A DNA stretch of 64,000 bases, from contig NC_135564.1 of assembly GCF_964340395.1 (NCBI RefSeq), positions 10,379,391 through 10,443,390 on the forward strand, read 5' to 3'. A model generated the notes under the pieces. The model saw only the letters and a program-made list of their open reading frames with translations. It did no database searches and was not told the DNA's origin. Made by a program: the position numbers and the translations under genes. Of the stretch, positions 1 to 13,956 are shown in pieces; within the stretch, counting starts at the first letter, position 1; every line of letters begins with the position of its first letter. The DNA comes from Glandiceps talaboti. Taxonomy: Eukaryota > Hemichordata > Enteropneusta > Spengelidae.

Positions 1-1540
1 TTACCGGGATATTGGAATAAATATAATTCCTTGCATATAAATGGCGAACGCGTTGTTTCCACTCCGTCCCGGGTTTCCACTTGTCTCCACATTGTAGTAA
101 ACAAATAACGAACATGGAGCAGGCCTTTATCAGCAAAATCGTTATGATTTCAATCGACCAAAAATATATGAAATGAATGCCGTTCTACTAACGAATGTCG
201 TGAAACGAGAATTTGAACAAACTGACAGGTTTTTTTCATTGTCTGTGGTTGGTTATAGGCTTCAAGCGTTTCGTTTGCCATCGTTATCGTTATCCATCAA
301 AGTGTACACGTGATGGATATGATAGGCAGTGACAGTAGAATGAGTAACTCTCACGAAATTCTGAACTATGTCGATTTCACAATCCAAACTTGTTAATTTC
401 ATAGTTTTAGTGCATGTTTCATGCATTGTACAACTGACTGAAAAGTATTTTGTTCTTCTGTTGATTGATACTTTGATTGGCATCAAGTTGTTCTAGTTCT
501 CACTACTACATCCCTTCTGTCTGTGGCGTTCAAAATTGAAAGGAAATGAGCCAGTGGTGAAATAGACAATAGTTCTTGTGAAATATACATTACCAAAACG
601 ACCTTCACAATATAGATGTAATCGACAAGTTCCAGAGACAATAGAAACATTTGTATAGAAATATGAATAGAAATTTTGGACGATTCCATTATGCAATACT
701 TTGGTGGCAAAGCTCTCTTTAAAACGAAGGAAAGACCTAAACTTGAAATGAAGTATGTTCCCAGACTAATATATTATTCAAACACGGCAGACCGACTTCA
801 ATTTCAAAACGCCAATGGGTAGATGTTCCTTTAGTTGAATTTATAACATGGGAATTTATATACTCTTTGAATAATTATTTCGAAAGGGCGATGTGAAAGA
901 TTTCAAGGTATGAAATATATACATATTACAAATCCCCACCTATTCACATAGTGGAATCGTCTACTGCGCGTGCGAGACACATCTGCTTGAAATGCAACTA
1001 ACATAGATATCAAAGTAGACGATCGCCTCAGAGTCTCGTCGGCGATAACATCAGAACGAACCGGTTGTGATTTGGGGGGATTCATAGAATTACGAATTCT
1101 CCGTGGAAGCACCTCGACGGACCAAATTAACTGGATTTCCTTGTTCCACTCAAGGCTGTGTGAGATTACCTTTACAAAAGGAGCGTAATCAATGGATGGA
1201 TATGTGTATCACTTAATACCCAGGTAGGACCGTGCTCCATAAATAGAAACGAATCTTTTATTTGGTGTTGAAATATACACGTAACTTTATGTTAATTTCG
1301 TAACCGTTACGTTATATTTGATAGAAATTGAGAAGTATTGTACCAAGACAATGAGTTGTTATTGTATAATGGGTGCGGTTGTGTATATGTACATTTCAGA
1401 CAATTGACAGCATACGATTTATTTGTTTTCATGTTATCAACATTTCACGTACGTAGTCGTACTATCACCTTTAAACGACTGTATTGGTATGAAAAGAAAC
1501 TAATGTATAACAAGGTTATTAATGTAGAAAAAATATATAT
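1..1540. other. Gene-free stretch, somewhat CpG-richer than the rest
   Basis: No recognisable gene. A 69-codon frame at 903-1112 (minus) lies in the most GC-rich part (about 950-1130) but matches no family I know. A CpG-bearing stretch also occurs at about 40-85. Confidence 0.5.
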
Positions 1541-1676
1541 GGAGGGAGGGAGGGAGGAGGGAGGGGGGATGGATGGATGGATGGATAGATGGATGGATGG
1601 ATGGATGGATGGAAGGATGGATGGATGGATAGAGGGACGGAGGGCGGGAGGGATGAGTAGACGGATGAACAGATGA

Positions 1677-1727
<51 letters not shown>

Positions 1728-1733
1728 CACACA
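1541..1733. repeat. Compound microsatellite: GGAG, GGAT/GATG then ACAG units
   Basis: A run of GGAG units passes into GGAT units with some variants, then after a short interruption into ACAG units ending in a few CA. Open frames on both strands here are only translations of these tetramers. Confidence 0.97.
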
Positions 1734-2560
1734 TATTTACTGATTACAGTCTATTTGCTCCATTGTGTAAATCATTAAACTAATTACATCTTTAAAATAT
1801 ATACATGTGCTTTTACTTAATATACTTTTTCGCAATATATAAACGTTTGATGAACATTTAATTACTCTATTTTCATCCAATTTTCATCTCATTTATTGTC
1901 ATTTTATTTATATTTATTTGATTATATTATTTTAAACAAGAAATTAATAATAACATGAGGTAAGCTTTGCCAATCAAACGAAATACTTACTCGATACATT
2001 CAGACACTTAGGTAACCTGAGATTTAGTTTTGAGTGTTCCGGCACGTGCTAAATCGCATTGGAGACAAAACGACATTCTACCAGACATAAGCTATATACG
2101 TGTAAACTTGATGTATCACCATTAAGCGCTAGCTAAGCCATTGATTTTGTTTCAACTATCTACCTCTCTTCGTACGTTCATAATGATGACTGCCTTGAGC
2201 ACGTCTGCTACAGATTAATCGCAAACATAGTCTGTTTTCCACGTGCCTCTGTCATATTATAACAATGCTCCGGTGATTTATATGTATGCCTCGTTAAAGG
2301 GCAAATCTGATTCTTCCATTATATCTACTTTATTACAAAAAAATACTGTCTCTGCTGCTCAGTGTGATGTCCGACACGACAGGAACTAGTAACAATTATA
2401 TTATGTTCTCTGAGAGCGGTTTCTATTGTGCCTGGATAATGCTAGTTTGGTTTTGTCATCCTCTAATGGATCTTCGATTGGAACTTTCTAGTTTCTTCAA
2501 TTTGTATTCCTTGATTCTGTGAGATGCTTTCATCAAGTAATTTCTTGCTCTGACCTACGC

Positions 2561-2645
2561 AGTGATCTTTGAAATGAACCCCGTATGACATTTCATTCCA
2601 GTGATCTTTGCTTTGAAATGAACAGCGTATGACATGTTCATTTCC
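2561..2645. repeat. Short direct duplication (about 40-bp unit, two copies)
   Basis: The segment TGATCTTTGAAATGAAC followed by CGTATGACAT occurs twice in tandem, the second copy with a 5-base insertion and slight divergence. Confidence 0.75.
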
Positions 2646-4451
2646 ATTTATGGAGGGAAACGTGGCAAGCTTTTGTTCCCGTACATTTCTGGTTGTCTGA
2701 GCTACAATAACGATTTCGACGTAATTGGCTTAAACGCAATGTTTGAGTGAGTAGTGTTTGGCGGTATTGTAGTTTTTCTAAAGTGTCTGAAAAGCAATCG
2801 AAAGGCTGGGTCTATTGTGTTTGTATTACTTCCGCGACTGAAAACTCAAACTTGAATTAAAGTTCAGTGGTCGCCCAATGCGCATGTCCGAACGAAGTGA
2901 TATTTTTTTGTTTACTGACAAACAAGGTACGTCGCGTTTACCATATGCGCCTACATGTATCCATCCCAAGTTCCAATCATTGCGTTGAATTTGGCTTTAC
3001 ATAACACCACAGTTCATTGTGGGGAAAAAGTATTTTTGAGCGTCCAGGTTTTCGTTGAGTGGGACCCCGAGGTGCACGTGGGGGAATTCGCCGACTGCTG
3101 CGCTTTACACGGTATGCACCCGACCATAGATTTCAATCTTAAATCATTTTTCGAAATTTGTTCTTCTGGCTCTGTTGTAAAACAGTCTGATTTTGTCATT
3201 TTTATGGAATTTCGATTTCGATGCAAACAAACACATCAGTGTAGCGATCAATAAACACATGTCTCACGGGAATGTGTCGATCTTATTGAGTAGGATATGT
3301 CTGCTATGTTTATATTTCCTCCATTGCATATACTCAGCTTCACCAATCGATAGATAAATGTACAAATACAGATCAAATTTTCCTTGGCTTTCCTACTAGA
3401 TACTGTAAGGGGGCACAATATATAATATTATTTTGTTGGTGGTCATACTTTAAAAAAACCCACCATATTATTCCAACTTCCAATAACCATATACTAAAAA
3501 TATGTCGAATCACGTCTCGTAAATGGTAACCAGGTATTTTTTGATTATCAAATATATGAACAAAGAACACTACACAGTATCCATGGTATCGGTTACCAAA
3601 CACGGGGTTACCTATATCACGCTGTGTAAAATAGTCAGTCCCAAGGTATGAGGTAAAACTCAAGATTTATAATTAATTAAAATAAAGTTTTCGCCTGTAT
3701 GCCTGTGTACTATCAGTGTCCTATACCTGTCCACGTTTTCTGCGATCCATGTCCTTCCTACAGTTGATGAGAGATGATCATAGTGGTCGTAACTAGTGCA
3801 TTGTGTGTGCCTTTAGCTGACTTTATCCAAAATGGGGACTCAATTACAAACTGTTCCACTTTCCGGACGATCTTTAATTCACAACATGAATATTTCATAG
3901 TGTGACTTCTCGGGGGAATTATTTAAATAGAAACATCGTAGCCGATCAGATCGGAATAGGATAACTGGTATTATTTTCGATTTGTAAATTTATGATTTCC
4001 GTGATAACGTAACAGAATATAGAGATATTTGAGCGGTATCTTTTAATCTACGTAATAGGAACTAAGATCCGTGTTCGTTTCCATGTACACACCGTGAAAT
4101 ATTTAAACGATGAAATGGACATATATTTGTATGCGACAACACGTGCAGACGAGACGAAAAAAAACCGCTTAAGTGGCAGTTAATATAACCGAAAATGGTT
4201 TAAATGTGTGATATGGTACAAAAGATACAATTTGACAGTGAGTGATGCAACCGCTCTGCCAGAATAGTAGGTCATCAACTTAATCAACAATTTTAATTTC
4301 AAAACGAAATGGAACTCTTTGTCAACTATTTAACCGTGTAACATCATGCAAGAGTGAAAACTACATACACAAAAGTGTTGCTGTTACATGGTAATATATA
4401 AACATAGTTTCTCTATCAGTGGAACTATGATATATACACTTGTACTTCATC

Positions 4452-4482
4452 TGACCTGGGCTGACCCAACTTGACCTGACCT
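4452..4482 (-). promoter_or_regulatory. Phased nuclear-receptor half-site cluster
   Basis: TGACCY (AGGTCA type on the minus strand) starts at 4452, 4462, 4472 and 4477: two DR4-spaced steps of 10 bases, then an overlapping copy. Binding is inferred from motif only. Confidence 0.35.
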
Positions 4483-4869
4483 GACATACAATTACATGTC
4501 TATTTCTACTGCCATGCACTGCCTAGGGTGCTGTATTATCTACCCAACCATGTCGTAATTGATTCGATCTGATAACGTAGATTGAAATGTACATTACAGA
4601 TAACTTAAACATATCAGCAGCATAATGGTTTATTTCAAGAATTAACTGTCAGTTTCATATATAACGCGCCAATTCAGTACTTCAATGTACATAAATGTAT
4701 ATATAAGCAATAAGTTCTGTGAAATCTAAGTTCTTTAATGACAGAGTGTGAAATCCCTAATCCTGTTGGCAATATTGTATATAGAGAAAATGATGCAATA
4801 TCACGGCATGACTGACCTTCACCTGGAATTTACTTGTGTGTCAATTTCTTTGGACAATTATATCAGCAG

Positions 4870-5490
<621 letters not shown>

Positions 5491-5586
5491 GTGTAAGAGA
5501 CAGAGACAGAGACAGAGACAGAGACAGAGACAGAGACATACATACCTACCTACATACATACATACATACATACATACATACATACA

Positions 5587-5668
<82 letters not shown>

Positions 5669-5744
5669 AACAAACAAACAAACAAACAAACAAACAAACA
5701 AACAAACAGAAACAGATACTGGCAGACATGTTCATGCACACCAT

Positions 5745-5812
<68 letters not shown>
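5491..5812. repeat. Five-part microsatellite cluster: GAGACA, CATA, TA, CAAA, ACAG
   Basis: Consecutive arrays of GAGACA (about 5496-5538), CATA (to about 5613), TA (to 5666), CAAA (5667-5708) and, after a 36-base unique piece, ACAG (about 5747-5812). The 160-codon frame across it is a repeat translation. Confidence 0.97.
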
Positions 5813-5813
<1 letters not shown>

Positions 5814-6390
5814 GGGAGGCGCACACACACTCAGAGACAAGCAGAGAGTGAAACAGTGACAGAGAGAGACACATAGATATAAACACAGAGCGGATGAGGG
5901 AGACGGACACAGGCAAATAAATGCAAAGAGAATGAAAGAGACACATCGTCACGAACGGAGGAAGGGATGGATTGCGATTTCATATGCGCAGATCATCCAG
6001 AAATGAAGACCTTTCCATCAATTTGCATAAATAGTCACGTTTTACACCGATCAAAGCCCACTTGAGCTCTGGTATATAAGCTTATATTGATGTGTCTATA
6101 ACTCTACATAGATCACCTGTAACAATAAACCAATGTCCTCAATTGAAATTCTGTAATTGTTTGAATAAATTGTACGATCTCACAAAGTTGAACTTTACTG
6201 ATAGGATATGTAACTTTCGACTTTCAAAACAAATTCTTTAATTCACAATGTTGAATTATGTAAATAGATATAAGTCAAATTTTGCACTCTTTATGATATG
6301 TGTATATTTTTGATTTTTTATATGAATGAATTGTAGAAATATATGGGCGATTTAATACACGAACAGTCGAATTAGATTTTAACCAATGAT
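5813..6390. other. Gene-free stretch
   Basis: AT-rich sequence between two microsatellite clusters; no feature recognised. Confidence 0.5.
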
Positions 6391-6401
6391 TGAGAGAGAG
6401 A

Positions 6402-6498
<97 letters not shown>

Positions 6499-6511
6499 AG
6501 GGAGTGAGAGA

Positions 6512-6586
<75 letters not shown>
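6391..6586. repeat. Compound GA and GT microsatellite
   Basis: GA dinucleotides with a few GATA units at the start and an interruption of G-rich sequence near 6490-6505, then a GT run from about 6542 to 6586. Confidence 0.97.
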
Positions 6587-9500
6587 GGTTAGCGACAGAC
6601 AGAGAGAGAGATAACAAAGAGCGCAACAGAGCTAAACCACAGTCAAATACAGACACCGAGAGGGTGACCTAGATCGAGACACAAAGAGCCAGGAAACAGA
6701 GATTTCCTTAACTTTTCTAAGCTATTACCCGTAATTCAGCGTCGGAAACTCGCGTTATTACTATTGAAGGTGAATTAAGGTGAAGGTCACAGTGTCTTAC
6801 TTTTTACACAGGTGAAGGCCAACACATCATACAATTCCTGCAGTAGGCACGTTTTTCAAATTTCCCAAACGACTAGAGACTGTTGACGCCCTCATTCCTA
6901 TCATCATCACCATCAATCACGCTAATGATAAATTTGTCAAATTTAGTCTTAAGAATCATAGTCCAATCTATCATAACAAATAAGGGATATTATTTTGATC
7001 GTTTTCAATCATTTCATAAGGACAGCGAGTAATGAAAACATAAATTTATCTCATTACTTCATATCTAATAACCAAACACGAACTCCCCTGTTTGTACTTT
7101 ATGTGGGAAATGTGTAGATTATTGGTAAAAGGTAATTTTAAAATGTATCCTTAGTTCAAATATACGATAAATTCCTTACAGGGTGAAATCTCACTGCATG
7201 GAGACCTGCTAAAATGGGGTTGAGTCTATATTTTGTTGTTGTTAGTGATGTTGTTGTAAAATCTATTGCACGACTTTCCAATATTATGTATTCATTGATT
7301 TCGTTGTCTGATATTTATTCTTGCATTTGTAATTTGTGCGAATGGGTGGTATGGCTTGCCGAATGAACACAAGTACACGTTGGGATTCATGTATGACGAG
7401 CGCCACCACAGGTCACCAAGTAAATCCAATCAGTCATTGTTCCATTTTCTTTCATAAGATAAGATAAAGGATTATTTTGAACTCAAGTAGACACGACAAG
7501 ACAAAGTAAATATATTGATGTTTGTAGTCAGCAGAAAATGGTTAACTAAAGGGAGAAAAATGAGAATATTTACTCTCGACTACGATAGAGGGTTTATAGT
7601 CAATGGACTGACCCTTTAAGATCTTCAGACAAAAATGTGTTGGTTGTCGGCACGCAATGTTGTCCATAATCCTTTACATTCTTATGTTGTCATGAACTTG
7701 AAAACAAATCACGAAATGTTATACTTTGCTTTAAATTATTATAGCATTTAAATTTAGAAAATGGGAATGTTTTCAAAACAAATTAATTGCGATGTCAGGT
7801 CTAAATCAAACGGAAGTAAAACGTTATAAATGAAAGACGAACATAACTTTAAACTTTGTTACAATTTTTAAATATAAATTTAGATGAAAATACAAACAAA
7901 GTTAAATTTTGTGTAAGTAAACACATGTCGTAATACTTAATTTAAATTTCAATAAAAAAGCAGGTCAATGTTACTACTATATACTAATGATCGGGTAGTT
8001 TGTGATGACTTGGTCAACTATGATCGTAACCATGGTAATTGAAGCCACCGCCTCTAATACATGTATCACATGTCAAAGCAGACTGGTTCAAAGTTTGATT
8101 TATATATTAAAGACATGTTTGTTTATTTTTCTGATTTGAGAAAAATCAACCCGTATATAATACCACCAATCCACTGTATCTGTAAAAACATGTTGATTGG
8201 AATGGCAACAGGACGGTCATGACACAGTATCCTCGACGCTTCTTCACGCTGATGGGGGTGGGAGGGGCTGGCTATAATGGTGCACCAGGGCCGGACACGG
8301 TACAGGTGTGGGATGCCCCATGGCGATGACGCAACACAGGTATAATTTTAGATTACAGGTAATCCTAAAGAAATAAAGGGAGTTCTGTGTCTGTCTGTGA
8401 CGTCAGCAAGACAAAGGTTTATTACGTGGTGATATCATGTATTGCACGTATTGGCATTGATGTACCCGGACGTTATCAGCTGGTTTGCGGTACTTGTTTC
8501 GTAAAGTGATTTCCATTCGTCACATGAATGATTTACTATGTTAATATATGTTAATATTATGCACGCACCATTTCCGGTTGAGCAAGAGCAATGTACTGAA
8601 TGAACAAGCACTTTAGTATGTATTCGGTTCCGTACTGTGCTACTACCAATATACGGTACTGGTGGACAGTATAGCCGTTCCAAAAACGTAAGTAGTAAAC
8701 TTTTTTTTCGACGACTGTATTTCTGGAAGTAAATACAGCAAATTTTAAATCCGATCGTCTGTAAATAATTGGTTGCGTTGGGCGTTTCGTTTCAAATATC
8801 TTCAGTTAGTTTTGTAGCAAAAACTTGGGGCCGGGGAAAGGCGCGGGAGATCATCATCGGAACGGTCGATGACTTCACAGGATGACAAACGCAGCGGTGT
8901 GTAATTAGACAAAAACAAAACGAAAGACAATACCTCGCTGTGATAGACATCTATTATTTACTAAAGTAGCGAATTTTCTTTCGCTATTATATTATTTTTG
9001 CGAAGTCATTCAAATTTAATCATTGCTCGAATGTGTATGTGTGCGGTGGAGACTTAACATTTTTGTAAATACAAAAGTTGTATGTGAATCATACGAAAGA
9101 GTAGCAATAGCATTTTGTGTTACTTCATAATTTATTACAATAATACTATAGAGTATATGTCGGAATACTGATCAAGTCAAATGACAAACGCTGATCAAGG
9201 TTATCTTTAAAATAAGTTACGTAATAGTCTTCCTGTGTGTATTACTTTATTTTTCATGTACGTTTTACAATACACGATGTGCATGTTTATGATGTAAATT
9301 GCGTTGAGAGGCGCTGTGTGTGTGAACGGGTGAGGACCTGGCATCGTTTGTACCAGGGAGGTCTTCATACCAATGCACTATATAATAGTGCGTACCTTTG
9401 TGTTTCTCTATCGAGCGGTATCGGCATATTGACATATATTAAAACCAAACAAACCCAATCATTTGTAAACAGAAGCTAAGCCAACAACTTTAATCTAAAA

Positions 9501-12500
9501 ATCAACAAACTTAGCAAATCCCCGTGTCCATAAGGTGTGTCCGCGTACTCATGTTTTGAAATAGCAATATTTGTTTATTTAAAAAACCGTACAATATATT
9601 AAAAGTGACTAATTAACCAGGAGTAGTAGACATACTGTAAATTTTACTAGATTACTAATTTGGTAGATTCTATGTTATTTTTTAAAATATGCCTCTTTTC
9701 TCAGAGAAAATGTGTAGCTGTGCTATCATTACATAAGCATGTCAAGGCAAGAACAGTGAAGTGACAGTAATGTTGATAATTGAATAGCTACATTTATTGA
9801 ATAATTAATGTCTTCATAATTGGCTATTGAGTAATAATTAGTGCTTGTAGTTCGATTAAAATTGCGGAAATTAATATGGTAATATTTAAAGATTTAATTT
9901 CAAATTATTACTTGACATAAATTCATTAAAATTGGGGTGAATGGTTAGGTTGTTGAAATAATTAAAATCATGCAAACATGGAGGTAGAAATAACACTGAC
10001 AGGGTGTGCAGTCTGCAGTCAGCTCAATGTGCAGTCTGCTAGTGCCAGTGGACAACAGTGTCTTATGAAATGCAGTGTGATATACTGGTAAGGAACTCAC
10101 TAAATTTTCATTATTATTGGAAAATTCTGGAATGTTTTGACTTGCACTTTTACAAGTAATGCCTTTATAATGAGTGACATGTTTTGATATTTTTCCAACA
10201 ATGACATGGGCTTCACAGTGTCAAATCGTGCCATGAATCAAATTAAATATTTTAAAAGCCTTGCAGCTAAATGACAGTGATTTTATTAGGCAGGTTGATT
10301 TATTCCTTTGTCAGTGACTTCTAATTTCTCATAAAACATCAAAAAGATTTTTTAAGTGTTTTCTGGTAAAGCGCAATAAAGGAGGGTAATTTGTTCCCAA
10401 TTGACAAATTGTGGTGCAATTAACCAAAATTTAAGAGGGGAACCTTTGTAAAAAGGGAGGTGTTTGTGAAGGGGAGGGGGGGGTTTAGTTAAATTATCTT
10501 GCTATTCTATAAAAAGTCATCAACATTTAAGAAAAGTTTCCCTTTTTTATCACTTTCTAAAAGGTCATATTTTACAAAGTACTGTACATACATTTAAAGG
10601 CCAATTATTCAATCCCTGGTTCTCATATTATTAGGGCTATATTGGGACGACCTTTTGATCAGGATCAAAATTTTAGCTATGCCAGACATTACTGTCTTTA
10701 AACATTTTTAAACATTTTTTTGGTGGGATGTCATAAAATACTAAGTACAGGGAAATTTAATTGACTCAGTTACTCCTAATAGTACTATGTACACTACATT
10801 CAATTCAATCTTTATTACACTACACACACTACCAGAGAGTGTGGTATGGTACAAATTTTGAAAAATAAAATGAAATATGAAAGGTTCACTAGTTGATAGA
10901 TAGTGTACAATTAACTTGCTGCATGGAGCTACACTTATGTTGAAGGACCACTGATTATATAGTAAGGACGTTTCGGTCATCCAAAAAAGTGTAACTAGAA
11001 GACTTCCTTTTACCAATCATTCAATCAACAGAATTCCACTGGTGATGTAAAGTGTATGTAATAATACTCTACACTGCTGTTACATTTGACTGGCAATCTT
11101 AAGTAATAACACTTGTAACGTTTCCTCCCTTGTGACTTAGAAAGCCATTAATGCACCTAGTGGTATTATGTCCCAACAGGGATTCTGTGTTCCCTTATTT
11201 AAATGCAACTATTATGGCCTTTCACAGTGAAAGCTCTTTGGTGTGAGAGATCATATCAACAACAGGGAAGTCTGCAAACTCCCCCCCAAAGAAAAGTCAG
11301 ATCAAGTCTGAGGGGACTTGTAAGTAGGTGGAATAGATATGACCATTCTCCTGCTGCTATATACTCCCACTGAGATTTAGTCATACATTGTAGTAAAGTG
11401 CTCAAGTTTTGTGCTTCAAGACCATACTAGACACAAAAGAATTTTGGATAATGGGTTTTTGTACAAGAAAATGCATGTCTGTTGTTTGGGTTCAATTGGC
11501 AAGGTCTGAGTTTCATGTTACTGACTGGAAATGTTTAATTTTACTTCAGACTCCCCTGATACATGTCATTGTACTACAGGAGTAATCAGTTTAATTTCAA
11601 ACTTATTAGAAAATGATATTAATTCTGGTATGATTTTTACCTACTTAGTGCCCTTAAACATAAAACCCAGAGACACTGCAGGCTGGACATTTCTTTTTTG
11701 CTGAAAATGTGAATGGAACAGGATTTTTGCTAAAGTTGGGGGAACCCTGGTAATAGAATATGGGAAAGGGATAAAACTGGTAGTGTTTTCCCATATAGTC
11801 TATGATAATTTTGTTTGGGAACTTAGGTAAAATGACATGGGAACGCCAGTAGATTTTACCTACATTATATATACTTACCGCCCTTAGTAAAAACACTGTA
11901 AATGTCAGCAAATCATCTGGAAAGCAAACCAACATTTAGTTACTAAGAAACTTATACTAAAAAGGAAACAAAAATTAAAAAAATAATAACAATTTATATA
12001 ATGAGAGTCCAGAGTAAAATGTGGTATGTTTTTTGTTTTTGTTTTAATTTTGCTGTATCCCAGGAAAGATAAAACTTACAGGCAGCGATTCTATTGCATC
12101 TTTAGGACTCGAAATGCTTATGTATTGCACATGTATGTAGAAAAACATTGGAATGTTACAGTAAAAGTGTGTATACTGTCCGTCATGGAACTAAACTATA
12201 CATGTGCACACTATCTGAACATATCAATGGTAGATTTTAATATCATTACATGTGTCATCAAACCTTGAAATTAAGCTTAATTTGTACATATAAGTCACTA
12301 GTGTCCTAAAGTAAACATTGAAATTAAATAACCCAACAGTGAAGACAGACTGAATAGAACTATAACCCTAGCCACACTGAGAGTAAAACTTTGCTATTAT
12401 GTTACATAATGCATTTAGCCTGGTGTGAAAATTCACCAAATTAAACACATGTATGAAGTTAGGGCAGGGAAAAGGTCACAAGGTCAACTAGAGCTTAGAT

Positions 12501-13138
12501 GAGTATGAAATATCAATTTTGACAACCCAGGGAATTTATTTGGCTGGTTTTAGTATTTTGTATCAGATACCATCTGTTCAACTAGCATGGAAATATTTAT
12601 AGTTGGAGATCATCTTACGAATGTCTATGGTACCTTAGAAGAAATATTTACTTGAGCACACAAGTTTTTGTCATTTTTTGCGTACTTGGAAATGTATGGA
12701 GTGTATTGGGTTACGAATGTTATCTATAATACCTGCTAAGGGGTGTGTACCAAGTCATATTTTGTTTCAAAATCATCTTTACTAGCTATGGAATATTTAT
12801 TAGGGGATCCAGAAATGGTTTCCAATGTCTTTCCTTAGAGAATTTGAAATGGTATTTTGTTCCAATAGCAACTGTACTTTTCACAACTTTGTAAAAAATC
12901 AATGAAATGGGATATTTTTTTTCACTATCAAATCATATATCTGTCAATCAAACCACATCTGTGATATTAGCTATTAAAAGTATAGAATTTCAAGTCAGTT
13001 TGCTATAGTCTAGGAAAAATTTCTGGTGGAATACTGAATTGTGTTTTTTTAGGTGATTTTTTCTTCAAAAACAAAATATTTCAGAGAATGAGAAAATTAT
13101 GGTATGGAATAAATATGGTGTGCAAATTTTCACTAGAT
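6587..13138. other. Gene-free stretch, with a GC-richer patch at 8200-9400
   Basis: No gene recognised. Most is AT-rich. The patch 8200-8350 is clearly richer in G, C and CpG, with a possible splice donor (CACAG followed by GTATAA at 8340) and a CRE-type palindrome just downstream at 8398. A second GC-rich patch is at about 8825-8910. These are the best candidates I see for an upstream first exon or promoter of LHFPL2, on composition alone. A DR2-type pair of AGGTCA sites lies at 12473-12486. Confidence 0.4.
8398..8405. promoter_or_regulatory. CRE-type palindrome TGACGTCA
   Basis: A perfect CREB/ATF consensus octamer about 60 bases downstream of a GC-rich patch. Function is inferred only from the motif. 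Confidence 0.35.
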
Positions 13139-13589
13139 CCCCCCCCCCCCCCTCCTCTGTTTAACTGAGGTTCTCAAAACCTAACCACAGTCTCTGTATC
13201 ATGTGATAGAAGGACTGTGGCCAAACATTTAGTAATCACTCATATACCTGTATTCATTTAGACAATAGAAGGGTAGTAGAAAAGGCAAATCATCAAAGGA
13301 AATATTGTAAACCGGGAAATTATCAGTAAAAATTTATTTTTGTTTATTTCGCTACAAAACAAAATCATAAAATAAGTAGGGTAGTGACTAAAAATGCCTT
13401 CTAATAACCAGTCTGATAATAAGTAAACATTAGTCCTTGAGAACTAGTTGGAAATTGTAAAATCGCAAAATTTTCTAGTAGTGAAAATATCTAGGTTTCA
13501 GCTTACCCTGGAATTTAACTGTCAGCTTTCTTACTTTTAGTTTGTGTTACATCACATCCTTAGTCACAATGGAAGTGTAGGACCCCTTC

Positions 13590-13956
13590 TTTGTCTATGC
13601 CCCTTTTCTATTGTTTCCACATTTATGGGCCCTTGCATTGTCTATATGGTCCTCCATTGTCTCCATTTTCTGGCCCAGCAATTGTCTATGCAGGCCCTTC
13701 CATTGTGTCTACATTTAAGATTCTCCCCTCCATTGTCTGTCTTCATGTAGTCATTTGTATGGGTCCTTGCATTATCTATGCCCCTCCACATTGTCACTTT
13801 TCTGTGACCATTTTTAGGCCCCTCTATTGTTTTCGTCCCTCTGCATGCACACTTTAGTCCCCCTAGCTCAACTGTCTGCCCCGCCATTGTGTCCACATTT
13901 ATGGGCCCTTACATTGTCTATGCCTTTCAATTGTCTATATCCCCCCCCCCCCCCCC
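13590..13956. repeat. Degenerate minisatellite ending in a 16-base C run
   Basis: Variants of CATTGTCTATG, CATTTATGGGCCCTT and CCTCCATTGTCT recur about every 25-35 bases across the whole interval, with pyrimidine spacers. The C run is at 13941-13956; a separate 14-base C run lies at 13139-13152. Open frames on both strands here are translations of the array. Confidence 0.85.

Noticed and set aside
903-1112. 69-codon minus-strand frame in a CpG-richer patch
   Set aside because: Considered as an exon of an upstream gene, but it resembles no family and its splice borders are unconvincing.
2955-3254. 99-codon plus-strand frame
   Set aside because: Slightly GC-richer start, but no family match and an overlapping frame on the other strand of similar quality.
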